Shown here: in pieces, positions 1-8,181 of the stretch | How positions within the stretch are numbered: the first letter of the stretch is position 1 | Layout of the letters: every line of letters begins with the position of its first letter | Source of the DNA: Bryobacterales bacterium | GTDB taxonomy: Bacteria; Acidobacteriota; Terriglobia; Bryobacterales; Bryobacteraceae | Length of the DNA stretch: 57,717 bases | NCBI GenBank assembly: GCA_003167495.1 | Contig: PMSX01000317.1 | Span: 6,624 to 64,340 of the forward strand | Reading direction: 5' to 3' | Notes under the pieces: model-generated | Told to the model about the DNA's origin: nothing | What the model saw: only the letters and a program-made list of their open reading frames with translations | The model's database searches: none | Position numbers and translations under genes: made by a program

Positions 1-143
1 GCGAACTGATCCGAAGACATATTTCGCCCGGCGGAAGTGCCGATTTGCTGGCGGCAACAGTCTTTCTGGATGCCGTGGAGCGCGAGCAAAGCGAAGTATG
101 TAAGGACCGAAGTGAATGGGAGGCGAAAGATGGAGCAGCTTAA
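1..143 (+). CDS. mdcB: MdcB, triphosphoribosyl-dephospho-CoA synthase (C-terminal fragment, cut by window edge)
   Basis: Only the last 46 residues are present, read from base 3 to the TAA at 141-143. They contain 'ISPGGSADLLAATVFLD', the characteristic C-terminal stretch of the CitG/MdcB family. These enzymes make 2'-(5''-triphosphoribosyl)-3'-dephospho-CoA from dephospho-CoA and ATP, the precursor of the prosthetic group later put on MdcC. The end overlaps the mdcC start at 130 by 14 bp, so the two are translationally coupled. The short length is due to the window edge, not decay. Confidence 0.85.
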   Translation, partial: ELIRRHISPGGSADLLAATVFLDAVEREQSEVCKDRSEWEAKDGAA

Positions 144-426
144 GTTCGATTATCCGTCGGCGGTGCGGCCCGTTACCAAGCGAGCACACGTTGGCGTTGT
201 CGGGTCGGGAGACATGGAGGTTTTGATGCAACCCGCGGAAACTGGCGCAGCGCAGGTCTCGATTTTAACCAGCGTGAACGGATTTGGTGCTAGCTGGAAG
301 GCAGTCATGGATCGGTTCTTCGCGAAGTATGACGGCGCGGTCCGTATCGATATCAACGATGCGGGCGCGACTCCGGGCAGCGTGATGCTGCGGCTCGAAC
401 AGGCAGTGGAGGTAATAGAAAAATGA
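130..426 (+). CDS. mdcC: MdcC, malonate decarboxylase acyl carrier protein (delta subunit)
   Basis: This 98-residue protein has the normal length of MdcC. It carries the prosthetic-group site 'VVGSGDMEVL'; Ser26 in that motif corresponds to the serine that receives the phosphoribosyl-dephospho-CoA arm in Klebsiella MdcC. The thiol of that arm holds acetyl and malonyl groups during decarboxylation. I chose ATG 130 rather than the in-frame codon at 37, because the extra residues would lie inside mdcB and are not family-like. The stop overlaps the mdcD start (ATGA, 423-426). The fold and short length fit the family throughout. Confidence 0.93.
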   Translation: MEQLKFDYPSAVRPVTKRAHVGVVGSGDMEVLMQPAETGAAQVSILTSVNGFGASWKAVMDRFFAKYDGAVRIDINDAGATPGSVMLRLEQAVEVIEK

Positions 427-1298
427 GCGCTACATCCGTTATTCCAGCATTCGTCAGGCGGCATAGCTTCATCGAGCTAGACGCCAGAGCTCGGGCGCAG
501 AGCCTGATGGATCCTGGTTCATGGCGAGAACTGGTCGGCCCGTTCGATCGGATTGAATCTCCGTGGCTGCCTATGCAAGGGATCGCGCCACAATCCGATG
601 ACGGCTGCGTTGTCCTCAAAGGCACGATCGCTGATAAGCCTGCCGTCCTCATCGCGCTCGAAGGGAAATTCCAGGCTGGAAGCATGGGCGAGGTGTCGGG
701 CGCGAAGATGACTGCGGCTCTCGACCTGGCGACTCAGGATTCCCAAAACGGCAAGAAAACGGCTGCAGTATTGTTGCTCGAAACAGGCGGCGTGCGCTTG
801 CAGGAAGCCAACCTCGGACTCGCGGTCATCGCCGAAGTGATGGCATCGATCCTGGCCCTGCGTGAGCATGCGCCGGTCATCACCCTGATCGCGGGCACCG
901 TCGGGTGTTTCGGCGGCATGTCCATGGCAGCAGGGCTTTCGAGCTACATCATCATGACGGTGGAAGCGCGGCTAGGTCTCAATGGCCCTGAGGTGATTGA
1001 GCAGGAGTCCGGAATTGAGGAGTTTGATTCCTCCGATAAGGCGCTTATTTGGGCCATCAACGGCGGTGAACAGCGCGTCGGCATGGGCGCGGCCGATGAG
1101 CTGGTTTTAGACGATGCGGAGAAAATCGCCGCGTCCGTCCAGAAGTACGTGAGGGCTGGACTACCGCAAGTCCATCGCAGCCAGCAGGTCGAGCTTTATC
1201 GCGAGCGCACTGCGGCGCTCGACACGTCCCAGCAGATCGATCCACTCAGCCTAAGGAAAAGCTGGAACAAAAACACAGAGGAAGGAGTCGCGCGATGA
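423..1298 (+). CDS. mdcD: MdcD, malonate decarboxylase beta subunit
   Basis: The 291-residue product is a carboxyltransferase-fold (crotonase-like) protein. With MdcE it decarboxylates malonyl-S-MdcC to acetyl-S-MdcC, releasing CO2 without biotin. Visible signs are a glycine-rich oxyanion region 'GTVGCFGGMSMAAGLSSY' near residues 158-175 and the 'RLGLNGPEVIEQESGIEEFDSSD' neighbourhood typical of MdcD. Start and stop both form 4-bp ATGA overlaps with mdcC and mdcE, indicating one transcript and balanced synthesis of subunits. The soluble cytoplasmic complex also needs MdcA, whose gene is outside the window. Confidence 0.94.
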   Translation: MSATSVIPAFVRRHSFIELDARARAQSLMDPGSWRELVGPFDRIESPWLPMQGIAPQSDDGCVVLKGTIADKPAVLIALEGKFQAGSMGEVSGAKMTAALDLATQDSQNGKKTAAVLLLETGGVRLQEANLGLAVIAEVMASILALREHAPVITLIAGTVGCFGGMSMAAGLSSYIIMTVEARLGLNGPEVIEQESGIEEFDSSDKALIWAINGGEQRVGMGAADELVLDDAEKIAASVQKYVRAGLPQVHRSQQVELYRERTAALDTSQQIDPLSLRKSWNKNTEEGVAR

Positions 1299-2119
1299 GC
1301 GAGCAAGTAGGACTTCGAGGCAAGGCATGGTTCCAGGCGTTGACCGGCCAGAATTCACCCCTGAAAGGAGACCCAGGCTCCGTGCTCACGGCTGACGCTA
1401 CGCTCGGTGACGACACGGCGCGCTACCTCTGCGTAGTGCCAAACCCCGACGCTCGCTTTCCGTGTGCGCGGCGCGGAGAAGTCGGACTTGAGGAGTCTTA
1501 CACGCTGGCAACGCGTTTACGCGAAGCGATCGAGCAAGACAAGAACGGCAAGAAGCGTCCGATCATCGCCATCGTGGACGTAAAGAGTCAGGCTTACGGG
1601 CGCCGCGAGGAGACTGCCGCTATCTTCCTGGCCACTGCAACGGCTGCGGACGCTTATGCGTCCGCGCGGATGAAAGGGCATCCTGTGATCGCTCTAGTGA
1701 TGGGGAACGCTATCTCCGGCGGCTTTCTGACACATGGTTACCAGGCGAATCGCATCCTTGCCTTCGATGACGCTGGCGTCGTCATTCATGCCATGCACAA
1801 GGAGGCGGCCGCGCGAATCACGCTTCGAACCGTGGCGGAGTTGGACGAGCTGGGGCACAAGATCGCACCGCTGTCATACGACATTCACGACTACGCCAAG
1901 CTCGGCCTGCTCCATAAGCTGCTGCACGTCGAAGATCCCGATAGACCATCCCAAACCACCGTGGCTCAAGTACAGAAGGAGTTGATCGATGCGATCGCCG
2001 ATGCGCGTGCGGGATCGAAGGATCTCAGCAATCGGCTCACTTCGCCAGGTGCGCGTGAAATGCGTAAGGCAGGTTTGGCCGCTCGCGCACGTATGGAAGA
2101 GCAGTGGCGTCAAGCGTAG
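1295..2119 (+). CDS. mdcE: MdcE, malonate decarboxylase gamma subunit
   Basis: The 274-residue product is the second carboxyltransferase-like subunit (codecarboxylase) that pairs with MdcD. The segment 'GNAISGGFLTHGYQANRI' around residue 140 is the equivalent oxyanion-loop region, followed by 'MHKEAAARIT', which resembles other MdcE proteins. The C-terminal third is helical and charged. The gene begins in the mdcD stop (ATGA) and ends 9 bp before mdcF. The length is normal and no motif appears to be missing. Confidence 0.93.
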   Translation: MSEQVGLRGKAWFQALTGQNSPLKGDPGSVLTADATLGDDTARYLCVVPNPDARFPCARRGEVGLEESYTLATRLREAIEQDKNGKKRPIIAIVDVKSQAYGRREETAAIFLATATAADAYASARMKGHPVIALVMGNAISGGFLTHGYQANRILAFDDAGVVIHAMHKEAAARITLRTVAELDELGHKIAPLSYDIHDYAKLGLLHKLLHVEDPDRPSQTTVAQVQKELIDAIADARAGSKDLSNRLTSPGAREMRKAGLAARARMEEQWRQA

Positions 2120-2128
2120 GGCAAAGGT

Positions 2129-3076
2129 ATGGTCAAGATTCTTGCCGACGCTCTGGTGCCGATCTTCGCCGGCCTGCTGCTGGGGTACATTGCGGGCCTG
2201 CGGGGCGTCCTGGACAATCAAAACGTTCGAAATCTCATCGTCTTTGTGATGAGTTTTGCCGTCCCTTGCTCAATGTTCCTGGCCATCGCGCAGACTCCGC
2301 GCGCGACGTTGGGAGAGCAAACCGGGGTAGCTCTGGTGCTGGCGATCGTCTACTTCGTTCTGTTCGCAGTGACTTTTGTTTGGGCTCGTTCTAGCGAAAA
2401 ATTACCCGCCTCGGATAGCTCCGTCCTTGCACTCACTATCAGCTTTCCAAACTCGGCCGCTGTGGGGTTGCCGTTGCTTGCTGCCGTCTATGGCGCCAAA
2501 TCTCTCGACACTGTAGCAACCTCCATAGCCCTCGGGTCCGTTACCGTTTCTGCGATTACCCTCGCGATCCTGGAAGCAGGCCGGGACAAATCAGGAAAGG
2601 GATTCTCCTCTCGACAAATCGCTCTTTCGCTGCTTCGATCAGTGAAGAAGCCAATCGTCTGGGCGCCGCTCGTTGGGCTTGCGTTCTCTTGCGCGGGTTT
2701 GCATCTCCCTTCTTACATGGATGCATCACTTGCCGTGCTTGGCTCGGCAGCAAGCGGCTCGGCTCTGGTACTCACTGGCCTGGTTGTCTCCTCGCAGAAG
2801 TTCGAATTCGGAAGAAACACGCTGTTTGCAGTTTTTCTCAAGAATGCATTGCAGCCGGGGCTCGCCCTTGGGATTGCGATGCTGCTTCACCTGTCGTTAT
2901 CGCAAACGCGCTATGTTACGTTGATCAGCGCCATACCATGTGGATTTTTCGGGCTCGTCTTCGGCAAGGGCTTTGACTCAAGTCCGAAGCTGGCCAGCTC
3001 TGGCCTGATCGCATCCTACGTAATGGGTGTGGCCACGCTGGCCTTATGGATCGTGATCCTGAACCATATCGGTTGA
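2129..3076 (+). CDS. mdcF: AEC-family permease, probable malonate transporter MdcF
   Basis: This 315-residue hydrophobic protein has about ten membrane segments in two halves, the layout of auxin efflux carrier (AEC) family transporters. The N-terminal 'LADALVPIFAGLLLGYIAGLRG' type opening and the 'SFPNSAAVGLPLLAAVYG' region at about residues 107-124 (conserved N-S-A-G-P pattern) support the family. Known MdcF proteins import malonate. The position between mdcE and mdcG in the malonate decarboxylase operon makes malonate the likely substrate here. The start follows 9 bp after mdcE. Confidence 0.88.
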   Translation: MVKILADALVPIFAGLLLGYIAGLRGVLDNQNVRNLIVFVMSFAVPCSMFLAIAQTPRATLGEQTGVALVLAIVYFVLFAVTFVWARSSEKLPASDSSVLALTISFPNSAAVGLPLLAAVYGAKSLDTVATSIALGSVTVSAITLAILEAGRDKSGKGFSSRQIALSLLRSVKKPIVWAPLVGLAFSCAGLHLPSYMDASLAVLGSAASGSALVLTGLVVSSQKFEFGRNTLFAVFLKNALQPGLALGIAMLLHLSLSQTRYVTLISAIPCGFFGLVFGKGFDSSPKLASSGLIASYVMGVATLALWIVILNHIG

Positions 3077-3077
3077 A

Positions 3078-3698
3078 ATGAATGAAGTGAACAAGCCTCG
3101 GGTACATGATCTGCTTCAGATCGATCCGGCATTACTTACCTCCGGATATGGGGCTGAACCACATTGGGTCCAAGAGACGCTGTTCGTCTGCCCTTGGGTG
3201 GTGGTTCGCCGGACCCAAACTTCTTGCGGGCATATCCCGGTCGGAGTACGAGGCACCACCAGAAGCGACCGCTGGGGCGGGTTCTGTGACGAGAGCCAGA
3301 TAAGGATGATCGCACGTCCCGGGCAGTTGCTCCCTTCTAGTGGTCGGACACCTGCATTGCGGGCTCTACAAAAGATGTGCGATCGATGGGCGGCCCTCGC
3401 CTTATCTTGGGGGCCAGTTGGGAGCGTCGGATTTGAGCTGGCAACCGGACGCCGGGTCACAAATGAGGAAAGCGATCTTGATCTAGTCGTTCGCGCACCG
3501 CAGAGGATTGCCTTCGAGGAGGCTCGGTTTCTCTTGGATCGCACACTCGGACTCGAAGTAAAAGTCGACGTGCGTGTGGAAACGCCGCTGTGCGGCTTTG
3601 CGCTTGAGGAATATGCCTTAGAGTCCTCGCCCCGGATCCTTCTGCGCTATGCCGAAGGCGCAAGGCTCGGAAACGATCCGTGGCAGGTGGAATCATGA
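3078..3698 (+). CDS. mdcG: MdcG, malonate decarboxylase holo-ACP synthase
   Basis: MdcG is a phosphoribosyl-dephospho-CoA transferase that attaches the prosthetic group made by MdcB to apo-MdcC. The 206-residue protein has the nucleotidyltransferase signature in two parts: 'WGPVGSVGFELATG' at about residues 111-124 and 'ESDLDLVV' at 131-138, whose aspartates would bind metal. It starts 1 bp after the mdcF stop, and its stop overlaps the mdcH start. Length and motifs agree with the family, so it should be active. Confidence 0.92.
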   Translation: MNEVNKPRVHDLLQIDPALLTSGYGAEPHWVQETLFVCPWVVVRRTQTSCGHIPVGVRGTTRSDRWGGFCDESQIRMIARPGQLLPSSGRTPALRALQKMCDRWAALALSWGPVGSVGFELATGRRVTNEESDLDLVVRAPQRIAFEEARFLLDRTLGLEVKVDVRVETPLCGFALEEYALESSPRILLRYAEGARLGNDPWQVES

Positions 3699-4618
3699 GC
3701 ATCGCGTTCCTATTTCCGGGGCAGGGATCACAGTTTCCAGGCATGCTCCATCAGTTGCTCGATCATTCCGAGGTCCATCGCACGCTCGACGAGGCAAGTT
3801 CCGTGCTGCACTCCGATGTTCGAGCTCTCGACTCCGAAGAGGCGCTCGAATCTAGCGTCTCGGTGCAGATAGCGCTACTCACGGCCGGTGTGGCGACGGC
3901 CCGAGCTCTGATCCAGAAGCATGCCGAGCCCACCGTAGTCTGTGGTTTGTCAGTGGGTGCATTCGCCGCCGCCGTGGGTGCAGATGTCTTGTCCTTAAAA
4001 GACGCGCTTGAGCTCGTAGAGCTACGGGCCGAACGGATGACGAAGCTGTATCCGACGGGTTACGGCCTCTCCGCGATCGTCGGATTGAACGAACCGCAGG
4101 TCCTGAAAATCGTTCACGCGGCGACCTCAGACCGGGAACCGGTATTCGTGGCGAACATCAATGCACCACGCCAGATTGTGATCGCCGGCTCAGACACCGG
4201 AATGGACCGAGTGCTCGACCAAGCTCGCAGCCAAGGCGCCACAAAGGCTGAACGCCTCCATGTTTCGGTTCCGTCGCACTGTCCGTTACTACAACCCGTG
4301 GCTGACTGCTTGCAACGCCGACTCTCATCGGTGCAATTGAGGAACCCTAAAATGATTTACGTCGGCAACATAAACGCGCGAGCCATGCGGACCGCGGAGC
4401 TCGTCGCGAGCGATCTCGCGAATAACATTACCCACGGGGTACGCTGGCACGATGCCACCACCGTCGCCAAAGAGCTGGGCTGCAATCTGTTTCTCGAGAT
4501 GCCGCCCGGTCACGTCCTCAGCGATCTTGCCAAAGAGAACCTCGCGGAAGTAACCGCCTTCGCGGTTGAACGAGATTCTCTTCCAAGAGTCTTGCGTTTT
4601 GCTCAGCAGGAACAATGA
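3695..4618 (+). CDS. mdcH: MdcH, malonyl-CoA:ACP transacylase of malonate decarboxylase
   Basis: MdcH charges acetyl-MdcC or holo-MdcC with a malonyl group from malonyl-CoA, starting the catalytic cycle. The 307-residue protein is a FabD-type acyltransferase: 'FPGQGSQFPGM' near the N-terminus, nucleophile elbow 'GLSVG' with Ser86, and catalytic His195 in 'VPSHCPLL'. The ATG at 3695 lies in the mdcG stop (ATGA), and the protein then opens with the canonical 'MSIAFLFPGQGSQ'; the earlier in-frame codon at 3680 lies within mdcG and was rejected. This is the last recognisable gene of the mdc operon. Confidence 0.93.
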   Translation: MSIAFLFPGQGSQFPGMLHQLLDHSEVHRTLDEASSVLHSDVRALDSEEALESSVSVQIALLTAGVATARALIQKHAEPTVVCGLSVGAFAAAVGADVLSLKDALELVELRAERMTKLYPTGYGLSAIVGLNEPQVLKIVHAATSDREPVFVANINAPRQIVIAGSDTGMDRVLDQARSQGATKAERLHVSVPSHCPLLQPVADCLQRRLSSVQLRNPKMIYVGNINARAMRTAELVASDLANNITHGVRWHDATTVAKELGCNLFLEMPPGHVLSDLAKENLAEVTAFAVERDSLPRVLRFAQQEQ

Positions 4619-4682
4619 CGATCCGAGGCGCGACTATGCCGAGACGGCGTGTGGATTTCGCCTACGCTGGATCAGGAGATAG

Positions 4683-5225
4683 GTGGCGCCCGTGAAGTTC
4701 GAAGACAGAATGCGCGCAAGCATCACCCACCAAGTCTCAGCCATGACGACTGTTCTCTACGGTGCTGTGGCGGTCCTCCTGCTCGTTGCCGCGAGCGTGG
4801 GAGTCGTTCAAGCCGGCTTCGCTGTGTGGGTCGGACTGACCGTCCATGCAACTACGAACAACGGGCTTCTCGCGCTGGATCAAATGCTCCTGGTTCTGAT
4901 GTTGATCGAAATTCTGCACACCGTCCGCATCTCCATTCGCACGCAACGTCTAACTATGGTTCCGTTCCTCATCGTCGGCCTAATCGCATCGATTCGGCGC
5001 GTGCTCGTGATCACCATGAATGCGGCTACAATAGCACAGGAAAGCTACAAGGGCACGCCTGAGCAAGCAATAGCGTTTCGTGATTCGATGATCGAACTCG
5101 GCTTGTCATCAATCTTGATCCTGGTGTTCGTATTCTCCATCGTTTGCCTTCGGGAGTCGTCCCGCCGATCAGCGTCTCGTCTCAGTGGTGCACCATCGGC
5201 GGTCGCGAGCAGAGGTCGAAATTGA
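4683..5225 (+). CDS. PsiE-family (phosphate-starvation-inducible type) membrane protein
   Basis: The 180-residue product has four predicted membrane segments (about 23-45, 62-80, 94-112, 138-157). The stretch 'LIEILHTVRISIRTQRLTMV' at about residues 75-94, followed by an 'IRRVLV' segment, is characteristic of the PsiE family (PF06146). The function of this family is not established. The start is GTG at 4683 with AGGAG just upstream; a second GTG at 4692 is possible. It follows mdcH by 64 bp and could share its transcript. The C-terminal 25 residues are basic and Ser-rich. Confidence 0.75.
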   Translation: MAPVKFEDRMRASITHQVSAMTTVLYGAVAVLLLVAASVGVVQAGFAVWVGLTVHATTNNGLLALDQMLLVLMLIEILHTVRISIRTQRLTMVPFLIVGLIASIRRVLVITMNAATIAQESYKGTPEQAIAFRDSMIELGLSSILILVFVFSIVCLRESSRRSASRLSGAPSAVASRGRN

Positions 5226-5574
5226 GGGAGTTTGCTTTGTTCTAATTGGCGAGATTTACAACCAGAACCCACAGCTCACTTAGCTCAGCTAGCGCGGCGT
5301 CTCGGGAGTCGACGTTCCAAGTGCATTTGGGAAGCTTCTACAGCAAACGCGAAGAGAAATGCAGAGACTGGCAATAACTGGCCTCGCAGGTCGTTGTCGC
5401 CGTAATACCGGATTTGGCGTCGGTCTTGTCTGGTCAGGTTGGGAACCGGGAGATCATTGGCGGCGAGGGACGGATTACCGGCAGCGCCAGCCAGGTCCGC
5501 CAATTCCGCCTGTCCTGCGCAAAAACTCCATAAAGTCCTGAAATTGGGCACTGTGGCTTTCATTTGTGACGATG
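5226..5574. other. Intergenic stretch left of the transposase remnant
   Basis: I see no convincing gene. A 102-codon leftward frame (5285-5593) has no family-like features and overlaps the transposase end. The left boundary of the insertion sequence must lie in this stretch, but I could not recognise a terminal inverted repeat matched to the far side. Confidence 0.5.
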
Positions 5575-6676
5575 TCAGGCAGCCTCGGCCCATCGATACT
5601 CGTGATGGAGACCGCCGAGTATCGACTTGGTGATCACCTGACTGTTCGGGGATATTGGTTTAGGATCCTCGTCGGCCGACAAACTCTGTTCCGCTTGATC
5701 CGGGATACCAGGCCCCAAGGATTGATGCGGGAGGGCACTATTGTAATGGTTCACCCATTCGCGAAGCATGCGCTTCAAATGAGTTTCATTCAGCGGTATC
5801 AGGTAATCCAGACACTCTCGCCGAATAGTTCCGATCACGCGTTCGCAAAAAGCGTTGGCCGTTGGCGTGTGCGCCGGCGATTTCAACACGTCAATACCCC
5901 ATCTCTCCACTTCCTCCTCCAAACAGACGGAAAAAGTCTTGTGGCGGTCGTGGAGCAGAAACTTATAATCCTGATCTCCGGGCAGAGCTTCCCGCAGCTG
6001 TTGCATCGTCCACTCTGCGGTCGGATGTTCGGTCGCGTTGAAGTGAACCAGACGTCGCGAGCCGATCTCCAGCGCCACAAACACATAAAGCACGCGAAAG
6101 CTGGCGGTCACGACCGTGAAGAAATCGCAAGCTACGATTGCCTTGGCGTGATTCTTCAGGAACGTGGACCAGCGCTGGTCGCGCGCTCCGCGTGGCCCGC
6201 GCCGCTGCTTGATGTATTTGGCGACGGTGCGCGGTGAAAGATCAATCTGTAATTTCAACAACGGCTCATCAGCAATGCGTCGCTCTCCCCAGGTTGGATT
6301 CTCGGCCGCTAAACGGCGAATCAGCTCTCTGAGTGCGGCCGTCACACATGGCCTCCCAACGGGTCTCGATTTCCAGCGCCAGAAGAGGCGACGCAGTGCG
6401 ATGCCAGCCGATCAAAGTGGCCGGTTTCACGATCACCAAGGCACTCCGGCAATCAAACCAGCGGGCCAGCTTGGAAAACACAAGCCTGTCGGCTGGACTG
6501 GCGGGCAGCGCTTTCTTCTCGCGCTCCCGGAACAGAGCTAACTGCTTGCGCAAGAACAAATTCTCGGCGGCGAGCCCCACCCGGCGCCGCCAGAGACCGA
6601 CGACGAAGCTCACGTCACTGAGAATGGTTCGCAGGTTCCGAACGAGCTTGGAAAGCCGCGTGAATAGCCTGAACAT
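5575..6676 (-). pseudogene. rve-type DDE transposase (IS3/IS481-like), frameshifted
   Basis: Two leftward frames together make one transposase of about 365 residues. The upstream part (6676 down to about 6395) has the helix-turn-helix N-terminus ('ENLFLRKQLALF', 'KPATLIGWHRTA'). The downstream part (ending 5575) has the integrase core with Asp74, Asp133 and Glu168 (numbered in the downstream frame) spaced as D-D-35-E. The expected joining segment 'LRRLFWRWKSRPVGRP' is encoded at about 6350-6395 in the downstream frame, so the reading frame is broken by a one-base indel near 6395. There is no A-rich slippery site, so programmed frameshifting is unlikely. The catalytic triad is intact, suggesting recent decay. 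Confidence 0.85.
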
Positions 6677-6808
6677 GTTGCGATCGTCTCACGGCTAAGT
6701 CCTTCATTTCATGCGCTGATTCAATTTTTGCGTAGGACAGCCGATAATGTCATTTGTCGTTACCGATCTTCAGGGACATTTAACTTGAGATCGACTGTCG
6801 TGGATGTA

Positions 6809-6960
6809 TTACCTGGGCGAACTGCCCGCCACACGGCGGAGGGCTTTCCTGAAGGCACTATCGGACTGGTAGCCGAGCGGGTGCGAGGCAGGGGGATATT
6901 TCAGCTGGATGGCATACCTCGCAATGATCGATCTTGCCGCGTCCGGGGTGCAGACACGCC
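6809..6960 (-). pseudogene. AraC-family regulator C-terminal remnant
   Basis: The leftward frame ending at the TAA at 6809-6811 encodes 'LGYQSDSAFRKALRRVAGSSP', shown here as the core 'GYQSDSAFRKALRR'. This is the second helix-turn-helix of AraC/XylS regulators. Upstream residues ('RYAIQLKYPPAS') only loosely resemble the family and no upstream DNA encodes the rest, so this is a decayed tail. The remaining sequence 6677-6808 and 6961-7147 shows nothing else I recognise. Confidence 0.5.
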
Positions 6961-7147
6961 AGCGACTTGGTTGGAATCCTACCGGGCCGAGGTTACTGGC
7001 CTGACCTGACTAACATGGAATACGGCTTGGATCCTGTATCGAATCGGTCCGTAAGTCTTAGGTCAGTATCTATCGCAGCTCAATAGAATCAGTGGGTCCA
7101 GCACTTTGATCCAATCGCAAGGAGTGGGTACGACAACGGAATATCTT

Positions 7148-8131
7148 TTACTTGGCTTTTCCCTCGCCGGCGATCTCTTCTTGCTGCTCTTCAGCTTTCT
7201 GCCAACCCGAATTAGGGTTGTATTGCTTCATCGCTTTCGCGAGAGCACCGGTCTTCTTGCCGAGATCTTTCTGATACACGACTCCATCCTCGCCAACGAT
7301 GAATGTCATCACGCCGGACGACCGGTATTCCGCCGGATAGGCGACGAAAGCGAACCCTCCAGTCATCTTGCCGTTTGCAACGTAATCTTTCGCTCCGCCA
7401 GGGCCATTCTTTCCCTGACGCGTTAGGATGTGGTAATAGTAACCGCGGTATGGAGTGGGAGGGCCGTTTTGGCCTTTGGTATAGCCCTCGGCAACGGCCG
7501 ATGCCACCAAAGGTCCGATGGGGCTCTGGGGTTCGCCACCGGCAACTTTCCAGTAGAGGCCATTGTGCTTCCCTTCATCACTGAAGATATTCTTGGCATA
7601 CTCGCTGTGCTGGGTGGAATAGTATTCCTTCTCGGCCGCTACAAGCTCCTGACAAACGCGAATAGTCGAAATCTCATTCCGGCCAATTCGTCTATACAAA
7701 ATTTCCTTCTTGCCCGCATCGGTGTCGAAATACCACGTGTTGCCTTTGTTTACGAGCGGTATGGGCGTGGGCCAGTTCTTCGCGCCGATATATAAAGTAG
7801 TAGTCCCGTCTGGCTCTTTCATCAGACGGTGCATCTCCTGGAATCGCTGAACGAAATTAGCGCGGGTCTCGGCGTCCTCCGTTTCGTCTCCCGACGAGGC
7901 GATTTGCTTTCCGTCTGGTCCGAAGATATCGAGCATCGCCTTTTCGTCGTTATTCTGCAAGGCGTTGACGAGCGCGCTACTCGCCGCTTCCGGCGATGAA
8001 AATGTTCTTTGGCCCTGTTGCTGGGCCATAGAACCCCTGGGCCAGCACAGCGCGAAAAAGATACCCACTATGAGTAACTTAGGAAAATTGGCCCAATGAA
8101 ATTTGCCGGAGTTCAACTCCGTTCGCCGCAT
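7148..8131 (-). CDS. DUF2950 family secreted protein
   Basis: The product (about 327 residues) has an N-terminal hydrophobic signal segment ending near 'SMAQQ' and the conserved features of DUF2950: 'TFSSPEAASSALVNALQNND', 'KEILYRRIGRNE', 'YYYHILTRQG' and 'GFAFVAYPAEYRSSGVMTF'. Its function is unknown, but it is typically encoded beside DUF3300 proteins, as here. I prefer ATG 8131, preceded by GGAGAG at good spacing, over GTG 8146. It probably forms an operon with the DUF3300 gene just upstream on the same strand. Confidence 0.82.
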   Translation of the reverse strand: MRRTELNSGKFHWANFPKLLIVGIFFALCWPRGSMAQQQGQRTFSSPEAASSALVNALQNNDEKAMLDIFGPDGKQIASSGDETEDAETRANFVQRFQEMHRLMKEPDGTTTLYIGAKNWPTPIPLVNKGNTWYFDTDAGKKEILYRRIGRNEISTIRVCQELVAAEKEYYSTQHSEYAKNIFSDEGKHNGLYWKVAGGEPQSPIGPLVASAVAEGYTKGQNGPPTPYRGYYYHILTRQGKNGPGGAKDYVANGKMTGGFAFVAYPAEYRSSGVMTFIVGEDGVVYQKDLGKKTGALAKAMKQYNPNSGWQKAEEQQEEIAGEGKAK

Positions 8132-8181
8132 ACAGTTTCTCTCCACTTCTAAATCTCACGCTTCTCCCAAGACCCTTTAGC

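Noticed and set aside
5278..5310. TAGCTCAGCTAGC, resembling a tRNA D-arm
   Set aside because: No anticodon arm, T-arm or acceptor pairing follows within tRNA distance.
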